Below, piece after piece: positions 1 to 30,619 of a stretch of DNA of 64,000 nucleotides; position 1 is the first letter of the stretch, and the number at the start of each line of letters is the position of its first letter. Below the pieces are notes generated by a model. The model ran no database searches, was not told the origin of the DNA, and saw nothing but the letters and a program-made list of their open reading frames with translations. Source of the stretch: Nannobrachium achirus (Eukaryota > Chordata > Actinopteri > Myctophiformes > Myctophidae); contig OY997651.1 in the NCBI GenBank assembly GCA_963921795.1, positions 56,240,642-56,304,641 of the forward strand, given 5' to 3'. A program made the translations under genes and the position numbers.

Positions 1-30
1 AACAAGGTAATCTTACTAAACTATTTGCAA

Positions 31-33
<3 letters not shown>

Positions 34-99
<66 letters not shown>
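34..99. repeat. (CT)n microsatellite
   Basis: About 66 bases of pure CT dinucleotide. Bases 100-315 around it hold no recognisable gene. Confidence 0.95.
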
Positions 100-102
<3 letters not shown>

Positions 103-316
103 ATTCTATAAAATGTATTTCACAGATGGCATCTGTGCACCCATGGGTGAGCTGGTCTTAAATGCGGTCAGGTACATTGTTGGTGCATTGTAATCTTAGG
201 TGTACAGTGATGCAAAATCTCAAGACAGATTCAGATATCCAGTAGTGTTGTTCCGACACGCATTACTCCGTTAATTATGAATATTAGTCATAAGTTATAT
301 CTTTAATACATTACAC

Positions 317-318
<2 letters not shown>

Positions 319-375
<57 letters not shown>

Positions 376-417
376 GCGTGCGTGCGTGTGTGTGTGTGTG
401 CGTGCGTGTGTGTGTTT
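319..417. repeat. (GT)n microsatellite with CGTG variants
   Basis: An approximately 99-base GT tract, interrupted by cgtgcgtg motifs in its second half. Confidence 0.95.
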
Positions 418-463
418 CTAGACTCTCCCCTGGCGATGTCCATCATTCCAACATGGACATTGT

Positions 464-765
464 GAGTAGAACAATCACACTGAACATCACTGGAACCTCT
501 ACAGAACAATCACACTGAACACCACTAGAACCTCTACAGAACAATCACACTGAACATCATTAGAACGTCTACAGAACGATCACTAAACATCATTAGAACG
601 TCTACAGAACAATCACTAAACATCATTAGAACGTCTACAGAACAATCACTAAACATCATTAGAGCGTCTACAGAACAATCACTAAACATCACTAGAACCA
701 CCACAGAACAATCACACTGAACATCAGTAGAACCATCTCCTCTACAGAACAATCACACTGAACAC
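464..765 (+). repeat. 33/35-bp minisatellite
   Basis: About nine copies of a unit with acagaacaatcac, then gaacatcattagaacgtct. Copies at both ends are two bases longer (cacactg) than the central ones (cactaa). The array ends about 45 bases before the exon at 810. Confidence 0.85.
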
Positions 766-809
766 CAGGAAAGTCTGTGATTGTTTCCTGTCTGCTTTGT
801 GTCTTTCAG

Positions 810-18943
<18,134 letters not shown>

Positions 18944-18984
18944 GTCATGTATTGTATTCATATTTATGTAAACATTTAGTCATT

Positions 18985-19395
18985 TAAAGGACAACTGGGA
19001 AAAAGGAAAAGGTGAGTGTTAAAATGTTTTCATTTGCTTCCTTCTATTGTTTTATTGCGTTTACCGTGCTAAAATGTGGGGCATGCGTACGCATGGGGGC
19101 ATGCGTACAAGTGGCTAAATATGTATTTTTAGACACAATAAGCCAGAAGTTTCTTTATTGCTATTTACAGTAACAGTTCTAGCCCCCATAAGTCACATCC
19201 AACCATGAACAGTTGCGTTGTGTCTTGGGAATGGGCTTATTCTGTGTAAAATTACATATTTAGCCACTTAAACACATGCCCCCAGCCACTGAAATAAGAA
19301 TCTCTAAGAAGTAAATGAAATAATGTTAACACTCATCTTTTATTTTCTTTAATTACAATCTAAAATATGAACCATTGTTGTAAAAAAACAAAGTT
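18985..19395. mobile_element. MITE downstream of the CARD gene
   Basis: Ends taaaggacaactgggaaaaa and aaaaaacaaagttgtgg are imperfect inverted repeats. Interior arms (ggcatgcgtac, tggctaaatatgta / acatatttagccac) also pair. Relative at 7515-8265. Confidence 0.55.
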
Positions 19396-19816
19396 GTGGT
19401 TTAACTACAGCAAGTGATTCATGCATGTGGTTCCATCTCCTTGTATGGTTACTGTTGCAGCCTGGCCGCCATAGAAAACAAACTCAAAGTCAAATTTTTC
19501 AGAAACAATTTCTTAACCCAAAATTTAGGGTTTCATTTTTTAGGAATAATATAACTGATTCCCACCCTTGTGGTAAAAAGCACCTCAGTGCATTTTCTAA
19601 TATCATTACCAATATCCTCAATGTCAATAATTGTGACAGAAGGTCACAGTTTAATATGTGAAACGGCACATCATGACTCCGTCTGGACGTGTACACTTTT
19701 TTTTTTACAGTCTATGGGTTTGTCGCTCTGACATCACGCTCTGACATCACTGTGATGTCAGGGGAACCACTCTAACAGAATGGGTTTGCCGTTCTGATGT
19801 CACACTCTGACATCAC

Positions 19817-20327
19817 TGATTGATATATTATTATTAAACAACAACACCTTCTTATTCCCATATGAGATACAATAATCCATCACACAGAAATAAGACAGGA
19901 GAGTGATCAGAGTGAGAATGGTATGTTTACTATGGAGAGAGAGTATTCAAGACAGGTACAGTACAGAATAATCAATGGTTCGTGCTCTCTCTGACAAATT
20001 ATGTTTTGACATGAGTATAAGTATGGTCATTTCATCAGTCAATGGATGACGTTTCAACACAAGACAAAGAGTCCATATACAGGGTTCCTGGGAGGAGAGA
20101 TGTCCTTGCTCGTGTCTGGATGACACTGAGCCTTATAAACCAAAACAATTCTCATTGTTTTCGGTACAGGCTCCAGGCAGTTGATAAGGTCTGATTTCAA
20201 CCAGACGGAGACCTTGTGTTGTACTGTACATGACATTTTATGACACAGTCACTGTGCCTTCAACTTCAGGTGGTCATCAATATGTATTGATAAAAAGATG
20301 ATATGAACCATAACAAAATACCTATCA
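19817..20327 (-). repeat. LTR (left copy)
   Basis: 511 bases, TG...CA ends. Same length as and, on reading, same sequence as 25935-26445. Confidence 0.9.
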
Positions 20328-23300
20328 ATTCCACCGACTGGTTAATATTGATCTTTTTATCAAATAGATCAACAAAAGAAAACAAAATAGGCAGTGGGAT
20401 GAAAGATGGTTAGGGTTAGGGTTAAGACATTTCTTCAATAGCAAAAAGGAACTGTAATTATCGTTAGGGTTAGAGTTGACATGACATTAATGACAAAAAT
20501 GTTATCATGTTTACACATAAATGAAATAACCCCTTGTAATCAGATTGATACGTCAAGATTAGTTGATCAGTCTTCCCCTGCAACCTGTCAGGACAGAATA
20601 AAAATAAAAAGGGGTCCATAAGTCCATAAGTCCTCGATATGATGAGGGCTAGAGACAGAGCAAAGTCCAGGGATCGAGTTGAGGTTTTGTTGGAGATGGG
20701 TTGTAGATGGGCGGAGACGGGTCGGAGATGGGTTGTAGAAGGGCGGAGACGGGTCGGAGATGGGCGGAGACGGGTCGAAGAGTGGAAGAGGGTTCTTTAG
20801 GTGGGTTTCAGACAGCTCCTATGGACAGAAGCTTGCGGCAGTTCACTAATATCGATACAATGGATTCTTCAGTCATAATTATAGCGGCTTAATTCTTCGA
20901 CAGTGCGATTTCAGAATACTCACAGGCCCGGGAGGCTGCAATAGCCCCCCGCTGTGATGATGGCGCGTTCGCACTGCCCTCTGGCCTCTGGTGGTTCCTT
21001 GGCACCGCCTGGCGTCCATCGGGCCTAGAGGATGACAGTGCTTGGCGGCAGATCACTTGTATTTCAACAATTTACAATCATAATTTCTCCACCTAAATGT
21101 TTTTCTTCACAGTGCATTTCCGTTACCCACCGACAACCAGAGCATAGCTCTGGTCCTGCGGTTGATTGGCTCGTGCACTGGTGACCCATCGTCTGTTGGT
21201 GGTGCCCCTTTTCACTCTCCGCCCTCTGTATTTTTTCCTCCGCTGTGGTGTTGTCATGGTTAGCCCTTATAGGTGTTGAGTTGCTGTAAGCCATTCTGAT
21301 AGTCTGTTTGTGTTGGGCAGAAGGATTAATGCACACAACACAAACATACTCAAAACATACAAAGTTTTACAATCAAAAGTTTCAAAATCAAAATTAAACG
21401 TTAAACAATGAAAATCAAAGCCTAATCCAAACAATCAAGCATACTCCCCCCTCTTGACACAAGGTGTGGCAAAAATGATGTTGTTGATGTTTGGGGCTAA
21501 ATGGTTAAAATAATAAAAATAAAAATACATTTTCAGACCACAGATTTATAATCTGTTCACAGTTCTTCAATTATTCAAAACTTTCAAAACAAATTAAAAA
21601 TGACTTAAAATCATAAAATAGTTAAATCAGTGTCAAATGTTTCTTAATAGGCCTACCAGTAAGTCACCCAAAGAGGACCTGGGAACAGGAAGTTCCACAA
21701 TCAGAATGTTGATGAAATCAGTAGAAAGGAAGACAAAACATATCTAACACTTTCTCACACATACCCGCCATGGCCATGGCACACAGTCACACGCACGCTC
21801 ACGCACGCAGAGGCAGAGAGGGAGTAAAGTGTCCGAGCCTCTTCTGTAACATAGGCACTGTATGAACAGGGCCCCTTTGACATCAGAACACAGACAGAAG
21901 GTTTAAATACAAATAAAAGATAATAATAACAAAATAAATAAAATATAATTAAATGGACACCAGCCCCTAGGGAAGCAAAAACAAAATGAACGGCTCCACC
22001 GGACATGGTGCCCCTTTCTCAACAAGACAGGAGGGCAGAGAAAAACGGACAAAATCAAATGTAAATAAAACATGAGGTCAAATCCGTCCAGTCCAACCAA
22101 AATAAATAAACCTGTCATAAACCTGGAAAAACAAAACAAAATGAAATGAACAGTTGACATGAATTTATATAGTTACTGTAAGACATGATGTAATATCATG
22201 TCAAGTGGTCACCTCATGGGCTGGGTTGACCTTAATCAGTGGACAGAACACAACTGAGTTGTTGACATGATGGTGAATCTTGTTGTTGACAGCTCTTGCC
22301 GTCACCCCATGAGGATAAAGATTGTTTACTGAAATATGGTTTACCAGTGAAATATCAGACACTTGTTACAGTGTCAAGGCTGTCGGAATCACGATGTTAG
22401 AATACCAGGGTGTGTTAAGGAACATAGAGTGGCAAACATCACTTTTAGGAGAAACACATAGAAACAGATTCACACAACAGAGTAAGACCCATTTTGAGAG
22501 AAACAGTATGTAACAAGTCACTTGAAGTTTATAACGATCCCCACAGTTTCTCCAAATAAAATAAAACATAGGCAGAGCTAGCGCAAGCAGCAAGCGTTAA
22601 GCAGCAAGCCTAAATGCGAGCCAGCGACTCACACATACCGTACAGTACTGCACGGCCGGACAAACACACATGCACCACTGCTCACTTCATACTGGGTTTG
22701 ATTTTTTTCCTTTTCTTTCACTCAATTGACCAGGGGAGAAAAATAGGATTAAAACACACATACATACAGTACATGTATCCATGTAGACAATTTCTCATAC
22801 ATTTACACACATGGGTCAGTCAGTTTAGAGGTCATCATTCAGAAGGGGGCTTCTTAGTTCTCAACACCTCAGCTGGCCTGAGATGGAATTAAAAATAATA
22901 ATAAGACTAAAACAAAGACATGTAAGCATAACATAACCATAACTTCTCTCAGTAATCTGGTTAAATAAGATAGCTGAAAACCAGCTGTGTCGGGCTATAG
23001 CACTTGGTCAAGAGATTTCCTACAGAACAGGAACACAATGCTGTTCTGGCGGTTATCCCAGTGAATGAACTGGAATTAATGATAAAATAACCATAACTTC
23101 TCTCAGTAATCTGGTTAAATAGATGAAATCTCGTGCTCATAACACCAACGTACACACACAGTTGCCCGTGACCAAACGGCTGTGGTGCCAAACGTGTAAG
23201 ACAAAGCAACAAAACAATAGACTAAACACAACATTAAACAATAAAACTGCAGCTGTGTTGAGAGCTATAGCTAGACTCTCAAGACAGCAGGTACAAATCT

Positions 23301-25934
23301 TTAAGTACTGGACACCTCTGTGATTTACAGTCCAAAAAGGCATGAATAGCCTACAATGAAAACTGAGAAATAGATTTAGAAAGTTAAGGTGTAGAAAACC
23401 AACTTCAAAGACTTAAAAAGAATAACGCGACCGATTTAATGTCTGTTTTTAACAGGGCCGCAGATAAAAAGTAATTTGTAAGGCAAACCGGAACGACGAA
23501 ACAACGGAATTTGGAACACATTATTTAGGACACAGGGGCCTCATGGACAAGGTTAAATCATGGATAAAAAATACGATTTATAACAACTTAAGCAAGTTTT
23601 TGTCTCATAACTATCGAAGGAAGGGTTATGAGTGTAATGAGAGACATACAGGTTTTCTTTAGTGGACAAAGGCCTGTAGTAGTAGTGAGAGCAGAGAGAC
23701 TGATAAGAGATAGATTCAGGCTACTCAAGGCAATCTGTTCTGTAGCAAGTTGGATTATTTTGAAAATATTCTAGACAAAGTGTGTGAATTGGGGTTCCTT
23801 GTAAATTGATTTAGTGTCTTTATTATTGTGATAATCAATAATGTATAATAATCTAGTATAGTTCACCGGCAATAATATCTACCAATATTTAAGATGCAGT
23901 GATGAAAGTAATTGAGTACATTTACTTGGGTTCTGTAATCAAGTATGGTTTTGAGGTATATTCTTTGTTTTCTGAGTAGTTCCAAGTTTCAGTATTTTTA
24001 TTTCTATTTTACTAGATTTTAAGACAAATATTAGACTGTTATTTCCACTAAATTATTAGACTTTGAGACTACATTATATGAGCTTGTAGAGCTGCTATTT
24101 TCTTTCACATGGCGAGAGAGAGGGAGATAGAGAAAGACAGGAAGTAACAATATTGATTTATTTTAGGTTAATTGAGAGACAGAGAGCATATTAGAGAAAG
24201 AGAAGAGTATAAATGTTGAATTGTATAAATTCAACATTTATACAAGTTTTTGTCTCTGAGCCTTTAACTTCCTGGGCCATATTAACCTAGTCTGACAGTG
24301 TGTGAGTTGTATTAGGGTACCTGGGTGGTGTCCTGTTTGGCTCTGCTGTCGGCTTGCCCCTTTGCCAATTTGAGTGACATGTATGATAAAACAGTGAGCT
24401 CACGTGCCATGGTGGGGAGAAAAAAATCCTGGGGGTTCCACCGACAGCAGGTCCAATCGTCCAATCGGTCCACTCCTTGAGAAAGTGGAGAAGGAGACAT
24501 TTTAGTTCTGTCTTAACTTAAATTGTCAGATACATTTTAAACATTTGAATATTATTAGAGGCCTTCATGCCAATTATTTTACCAGAACAGAAATGGTCAA
24601 AATACGGTCTAAAAAATAACATATAGCTTCTCACTCTGCTTCGCGAGGGCAAGCGGGGGAGTGAGAGGCGTAGAGTAAACGGAGCGAATTCGGTACCAAA
24701 ACAGACAGATAACAAAATAATACTGGACAATTATTGATAAAAATAACCACGCTATTTCTTATGTGATTAAGTGGCTGGGTTAAATAACACCGGTCAAAAG
24801 ATTTCCATCCGATACAGGCAAAACCTCTGTACTGGGAATCCTCCAAAGACAGGAAAAACCTCTGTCTGGGTCAAAATAAGTCCACTTCTCCTCCAAAGAC
24901 AGGAAAAACCTCTGTCTTCTACCCTTTTTTTTAGAAACAGGAACAACATCTGATTCTGTGGACTTAATGAAATCTACTGTTATAATAACACCAACTGGGG
25001 ACTAGCATCAACCGTGACCACCGGCGGCTATGTCCAAATTCTTTAGAACCAGGCAAACCCTCTGATTCTGGTAAACAATGTGCAACAAAAAGCAACAAAA
25101 AGGTACAGAGAGAAAAAAAAATAGTTTCTGTGAAGTTTGAAAATCACAGAAATAACGACCGATAAAATGACCATCTACTGTTATCAGATAAGGGTTAATT
25201 TACGACGCGTGTCAAACCAGAACATAATTAGGAGATTTCCGGCTCCTCGACGGAGGGAGAACAATAATTCATCATTAATTCAAAATTCAAAGACACGACA
25301 CATAATGTTACAGGGGCCAACCGTAAACTATAAAGGATTAATAAAAAGTAATTACAAATGTTATAATTTAAAAGAATGTTATAATGAATGGTGTCTCCTG
25401 TCCTACTGTATTTCCCCTATGTTGGGCTGGCGGGGACAATAGCCTATGATAGGATGTGTCCGAGCAATTTATGTGTTAAAACAAGTGAAGGTAAAATAGA
25501 CTGAGCGATACTAAAACATTATTTAGCCTTGTCCGACTCCCTGAAATATCAAAAATCAAAACAATAATTCAAACTGAGAAGCGACTCATCGCGCACAGAT
25601 AACTGAAGAAAACAGTATACTTATCTTAAAATATTATTCCGGTCACCAGTGGTGCATAAAGATCCGTCCTCGGACCGTGGAGCATGCAATCAGAAAACCA
25701 TGTGTCCAGCGGTCCAGTGGCGGATGTCCAAGCAGGGAATGTTATCAAATAAATTGTACTGTTGTCAAAATAATAACCTTGTCTGAAAACACAGTAAACT
25801 TCCAAACTCACAGCTGGTTCTTTTATACGTGTTGTAAAACCGACCCACCGGGGGAGAGAAAGTGCACCCACGGTCACTTGTCCATCCATCGGTCGGCCAA
25901 GATTACATCTGTATGCGGCGACGTAGGACCATTT
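20328..25934. other. LTR element interior, no recognised gene
   Basis: Contains ggagacgggtcggagatggg tandem units (20695-20780) and a duplicated segment cataacttctctcagtaatc at about 22940 and 23090. Cctctgt...acaggaaaaacctctgtc repeats lie at 24815-24920, and a palindrome gtataaatgttgaat/attcaacatttatac at 24207-24243. Open frames are short and not protein-like. Confidence 0.6.
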
Positions 25935-26445
25935 TGATTGATATATTATTATTAAACAACAACACCTTCTTATTCCCATATGAGATACAATAATCCATCA
26001 CACAGAAATAAGACAGGAGAGTGATCAGAGTGAGAATGGTATGTTTACTATGGAGAGAGAGTATTCAAGACAGGTACAGTACAGAATAATCAATGGTTCG
26101 TGCTCTCTCTGACAAATTATGTTTTGACATGAGTATAAGTATGGTCATTTCATCAGTCAATGGATGACGTTTCAACACAAGACAAAGAGTCCATATACAG
26201 GGTTCCTGGGAGGAGAGATGTCCTTGCTCGTGTCTGGATGACACTGAGCCTTATAAACCAAAACAATTCTCATTGTTTTCGGTACAGGCTCCAGGCAGTT
26301 GATAAGGTCTGATTTCAACCAGACGGAGACCTTGTGTTGTACTGTACATGACATTTTATGACACAGTCACTGTGCCTTCAACTTCAGGTGGTCATCAATA
26401 TGTATTGATAAAAAGATGATATGAACCATAACAAAATACCTATCA
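25935..26445 (-). repeat. LTR (right copy)
   Basis: 511 bases, TG...CA ends, followed by the ATCAC target duplication. Confidence 0.9.
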
Positions 26446-26876
26446 ATCACTGTGATTTATGCCCATGTATGGAGTTCCCTGATGTCATCAATATTTAGCC
26501 CATATCTAACAGGACTTCATATGGGAATTATGCCCATATATGGAGGCCACATCGGCCACATACCACACTAACAGAATCCATATGGCCCATATTTGTGTGT
26601 CTGGTTCTACAGACAGGGATCTCCATGTATGGGCATAAAAGGGATTGTATGTATGATGTTAGATGTCATAGACGTCATAGGACTTTCACATAACAAATAA
26701 TTTGAGTAAGCATGTTTGGGCTCTCACAGGATCTCCATACCGGTATATGGGTAACTGGTCCGATATACAGTACATCACTGGCCCGATGGCCAAGACATGG
26801 CGCGGCCCTTGTCGCCTTACTATTATTTCTACCCAGAATGTGTTCATTTACAGTAGCGTTGTTGTTTTTCTCTTAG

Positions 26877-26947
26877 GAAGTAAGTGATGCTGTGATGGAG
26901 CAGGAGTTCTTCTACCAGTGTTATTGTTACTTGCTCCAGCAGAGCGC
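26877..26947 (+). pseudogene. Exon-like fragment, possibly YqaJ nuclease type
   Basis: Between tttctcttag and gtaagtac lies EVSDAVMEQEFFYQCYCYL then LQQSA. The FFYQCYCYLL block resembles the YYYQ.QGQL strand of YqaJ-like nucleases carried by ISL2EU-type fish transposons. Similarity is judged by eye only. Confidence 0.3.
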
Positions 26948-27229
26948 GTAAGTACTGTATTCGGTGTTGTCTGTTCCCGGCCGACAGTACAAAGGCAGAG
27001 CCTTTAGCCAATGAGGGAGCAGAGTTCTTGGTGACGTTACCACCTACAAGTGTGACCTCAGACGCCACGTTATCACATGAAGAACTGTTTGAACTCTACA
27101 TTCTTGCTGCCCCCCCAGATACGCTTCCTCGGATGGTTACTATTTTTCCTTTTTGTATTTTCATGGATGGTTTACTAAGTAGTTCGGGAGATTGTCGATA
27201 TCAGTCTATCCCGTTACAATGAGTCAGAC

Positions 27230-27395
27230 CCCTGGGAGATGGACTGCCACACCTACCGTCATCTCCCAGTACTTACTGAATGACTTACCGCACCCAAGCT
27301 GAGTCGGCGGTGCCCGGGATCAAACCCATGACCTTGTGGTCCAAAGGCGAGAGCTCTACAGACTGAGCTACCCAGCTATATGAGCAAGATTCTAT
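27230..27395 (-). mobile_element. tRNA-derived SINE
   Basis: On the minus strand: gtagctcagtctgtagagc (A box), then gggtttgatcccgggc (B box). There is no matching acceptor stem and the tail is unrelated, so it is a SINE head, not a tRNA gene. Confidence 0.7.
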
Positions 27396-27545
27396 GGACT
27401 GTATATATGGTAATATGACAGGAAATGCACAACGCCTGTACTTTTCTTAAACATACCTCATACTGAACTTTTTATGTACATTATATCTTTGATGTTGATA
27501 TTTTTGCTCAATAGACTGAGGAACAGTCATTTGGCCAGTTGTATG

Positions 27546-27976
27546 TTTGATCATGTAAATATCACAGTGTCTCTGATGTCCATACATTCATGTATTGATC
27601 ATGTACATATCACAGTGTCTCTGATGTCCATACATTCATGTATTGATCATGTACATATCACAGTGTCTCTGATGTCCATACATTCATGTATTGATCATGT
27701 ACATATCACAGTGTCTCTGATGTCCATACATTCATGTATTGATCATGTACATATCACAGTGTCTCTGATGTCCATACATTCATGTATTGATCATGTACAT
27801 ATCACAGTGATGTCCATACATTCATGTATTGATCATGTAAATATCACAGTGTCTCTGATGTCCATACATTCATGTATTGATCATGTACATATCACAGTGA
27901 TGTCCATATATTCATGTATTGATCATGTACATATCACAGTGATGTCCATACATTCATGTATTGATCATGTACATAT
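27546..27976 (+). repeat. 48/42-bp minisatellite open in one frame
   Basis: About ten units of gatcatgtacatatcacag, then tgtctctgatgtccatacat and tcatgtatt. Shorter units lack tctctg or its equivalent (6 bases). Both lengths are multiples of 3, so frame 27474-28025 stays open (DHVHITVSLMSIHSCI per unit) and runs into DGDDLYFLERMCGK before a gtaaga donor at 28022. Confidence 0.85.
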
Positions 27977-28021
27977 CGACGGGGACGACCTTTACTTTTT
28001 GGAAAGGATGTGTGGAAAAAG
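27977..28021 (+). pseudogene. Exon-end-like fragment after the minisatellite
   Basis: DGDDLYFLERMCGK ends at GGAAAAAG|gtaagaa. The pattern resembles the ..LF-x-ERI.. strand that follows in YqaJ-type nucleases. No clear acceptor; the array supplies atcacag. Confidence 0.25.
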
Positions 28022-28589
28022 GTAAGAATCAACAATCTTGGCCACTGTTGGCGGTGCCTGATGTGGAACGTCATCTCAGAGCTGTACGGTGGAGGGAAAG
28101 CTTCTGATTGGAGCTCATTTGATTTGTGATATTTCACACAACACACTGGGAACACTGTATATTTGACCTGTTGTACGTGTGATCATGTAATTATCACAGT
28201 AGCAGCCTTGTGCCTTTTGTAAAGGCTATAAAGCTTGATATTTGATGCATTTATTTGACTCTCCTCTGGTCTCTGAATGCTCATGATGTTGCTGGTTGAC
28301 TGTAGGCTCCATCAGCCACAACCAGCCTACAGTAGAGGCTATGAATCTGCATCTGAGTGTCAACATCCTCCATTAAAAGTCCTTTTATATGTGATGTATT
28401 AAACGATGATAAACTCATCAATATTACAGCTGTACAGACAGCTTGGGTTCTCCTCTTTATCTATGTCAACACTCTGTTTCATAAGGATGTTATGATCAAC
28501 TTTTATGTCAATAAACTTTCTGTGAAAACATGATTTATTTTATGTGTTGCAGTTGTAAATCACTCAATGTTCTGTTTAGAAAGGTTTAC

Positions 28590-28760
28590 ACATTATTGTG
28601 ACAGTACTCATTGCTATAGTGTTTGTTCAGTAACAGTGTTAAATAGCTCTATATTGTGACAGTAATCTTTGCTATAGAGTTTGTTCAGTAACAGTGTTAA
28701 ATAGCTCTATATTGTGACAGTTATCATTGCTAGAGTGTTTGTTCAGTACAATACAGTATT
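28590..28760 (+). repeat. Approximately 59-bp tandem repeat, three copies
   Basis: Units of attgtgacagta...cattgctatagtgtttg, then ttcagtaacagtgttaaatag. The last is truncated. The rest of 28022-29260 is AT-rich with no gene. Confidence 0.7.
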
Positions 28761-29261
28761 GTTCAATATGTTGCCATTACAGGCAGATTGTAAATATCTT
28801 TTTACTTGATGTACTGTACTGTAACCACTTGAACTCCAGCATCCCTATTCTGGGCCGAACATGAGCTTGTAAGCTATTTTTTTTAGCAATTATTTAATAT
28901 AAGATAATACAATAATACAATATAGTTATTATTTACTATACAATATAGTTATTATTTACTATAACATAAATACAATAATACAATATACCGGTAGTTATTA
29001 ATTACTCATAAGCTTCTATTTAGCTTCTATTTAGCTTCTTTTATTTGACGCTATGATGAAGCAAGGCATTCATTTATGAATATCAAATTATATTAAACAA
29101 TCCATATAATAGTAACACATGCACCCACAGAGAGCTTCATTTACAACATACATGCAAAATACAGGATATGCTGCCACCTTGTGGACAATCACAGAATACA
29201 TATTTGTCCAGACATTAAACAAGTGATTTAGCTTGAAGAACAAAATAACTTTGAATCTACT

Positions 29262-29416
29262 GACATTTATAATGAGAAACAATAATAAATGTACATGATT
29301 ATAGGTTTTATTTCCTCTTAAACATCCTTGTGGAAGCAGAATAACTGTTAAACTCAACATTTATAATGAGAAACAATAATAAATGTACATGATTATAGGT
29401 TTTATTTCCTCTTAAA
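29262..29416. repeat. Two copies of a 60-bp segment
   Basis: acatttataatgagaaacaa through tttatttcctcttaaac occurs twice, about 90 bases apart. The second copy abuts the L2 fragment. Confidence 0.75.
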
Positions 29417-29680
29417 CCTCCTGACAGTATTTATATGACTGATGTCTGGATGAGGAGTAAGGAAGGGTCTGATTCTACAGATGTTATAGAGTGTGAACCT
29501 ACAGGACCGGGTGACTGATGCAATGTGTGTCTTGAACTTGAATGATAGCTGGCTGTCCAGGACCACACCAAGGCTCTTAGCAGTTGGAGCCGAAGTCATC
29601 AGGGCGTTGTCTATGGAAATAGTGAGATCCCGATATCCTTCCTGTCATTGCCAGGAAGATATTTTAACACCAAAAGTGCA
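29402..29680 (-). mobile_element. L2-type LINE fragment (end of reverse transcriptase ORF)
   Basis: On the minus strand: TAKSLGVVLDSQLSFKFKTH, IASVTRSCRFTLYNICRIR and PFLTPHPD. This is the conserved block after the RT fingers/palm of L2/CR1 LINEs. A frameshift near 29625 links it to LPGNDRKDIG upstream. 5' truncated, dead copy. Confidence 0.8.
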
Positions 29681-29881
29681 ATTGTGGTCAAATCATGGCT
29701 CGGACAGTGTCCCATTTGGAGTCTCTTTTACGTTGTTGTAGTTGATGCTTTTTGTTGTACATGGACACAGCCACACATGGTGACGATAAAGGCTAACAAT
29801 ACACATTATATTAAAGACAGCAACTTCAGATGGGAGACAAGCTGTGTGTGATTCCCCAAGCCTCTTATGTTTCCTCAACAG

Positions 29882-30165
29882 AGAAAGCTGGAGAAATGTT
29901 ACTGTGCTGTAGCTACAACTGTCCTCACATACTGTACTCACTGGCCTGTACCAATCTTCCGTCTGTGCCAAAAGGGCGTTGGTACTGTAGTTCCATATGT
30001 GAGGACAGTGATGGCTACATGTACTGCACATGCCATAAAAAAGGAGGTACAATGGTACAGTGTCTCCTCGAAGACCGAAGCCTCCACAATGAGTGGAACA
30101 ACATCCTCTGTTTGAGACTGAGGAGCAAAAAAAGAAAAAAAAATGATGGTATTATAGTGTATTAA
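29882..30165 (+). pseudogene. Tandem PHD-finger-like fragment
   Basis: After acceptor tttcctcaacag the frame reads EKAGEMLLCCSYNCPHILY, then SLACTNLPSVPKGRWYCSS and YMYCTCHKKGGTMVQC. It ends in SKKRKKND and a stop at 30163-30165. The first half is the C-terminal half of a PHD finger (C..C...AC..LP..PKG.WYC..C); the second begins another. Such doublets end YqaJ/PHD proteins of fish mobile elements; CR1-like LINE ORF1 PHDs are an alternative. Probably a relic, since the first finger lacks its N-terminal half. Confidence 0.45.
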
Positions 30166-30304
30166 CTGTGTCTATCGCATGAAACCTTTTACTGTCACGA
30201 TTTTCTGATCAAAAATGTATTATGTGTCTTACTTGGAGTAATCTTGTGCATTTTCAATGTGTAATGCCTTGGTTTATGTTGTCCATTAGGAATTGAGGGT
30301 TATT

Positions 30305-30400
30305 TGCCCGAACCCTATGTTCCCCAGGTTCTATGTTCCCCATTTACCACCTAAACCTAACCTTAACCCTAATCTCAGTAAAACTATGCCTAACCCCCCA
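30305..30400. repeat. Telomere-like repeat piece
   Basis: tgttccccaggttctatgtt, then cctaaaccta and ctcagtaaaactatgcc. Same family as 18377-18530. Confidence 0.7.
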
Positions 30401-30619
30401 GGGAGATGGTGTGAGGCAGAGTGGCCAACATAAGGGGTGGACCTGGGTAGAATATTGTTGTGATGGGCAGTACAGCCCTGTCCCACCTGTGTATGTGAAT
30501 GTGTGTCAGTTACCTATAGATTTGAGTTATCCCCTACTCTGATTGGATGTGCATGTTAATGTTGCGTGTATCTGAAAAGGACCCCGGTTCAGTTACGACA
30601 CTGAGATCTCCATAGCTCT

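Larger units (their letters stand above)
19817..26445 (-). mobile_element. Non-coding LTR retrotransposon, complete, 6.6 kb
   Basis: Two direct repeats of 511 bases (19817-20327 and 25935-26445), both TGATTGATATA...ACCTATCA, look identical by eye. ATCAC flanks both sides (19812-19816, 26446-26450). Orientation is probably minus: in that sense the LTR holds a ttataaggctc TATA-like motif, a possible primer site tggtcctacgtcgccgc starts 3 bases inside, and the opposite end has a short purine stretch (ggtggaat). I find no gag, protease, reverse transcriptase or integrase in the 5.6-kb interior. It must therefore be mobilised in trans. Interior pieces include a hAT-like MITE fragment near 23900. 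Confidence 0.85.

Noticed and set aside
24312-24500. Possible envelope or other retroviral coding piece inside the LTR element
   Set aside because: The minus-strand frame has a few suggestive residues but no conserved motif, and its position near the presumed 5' end does not fit.
25626-25979. 117-residue minus-strand frame crossing the LTR border
   Set aside because: It straddles the LTR/interior junction, has no similarity to gag, and probably lies in the untranslated leader.
27300-27385. tRNA gene on the minus strand
   Set aside because: A and B boxes are present, but acceptor stems do not pair and the 3' part continues as SINE body.
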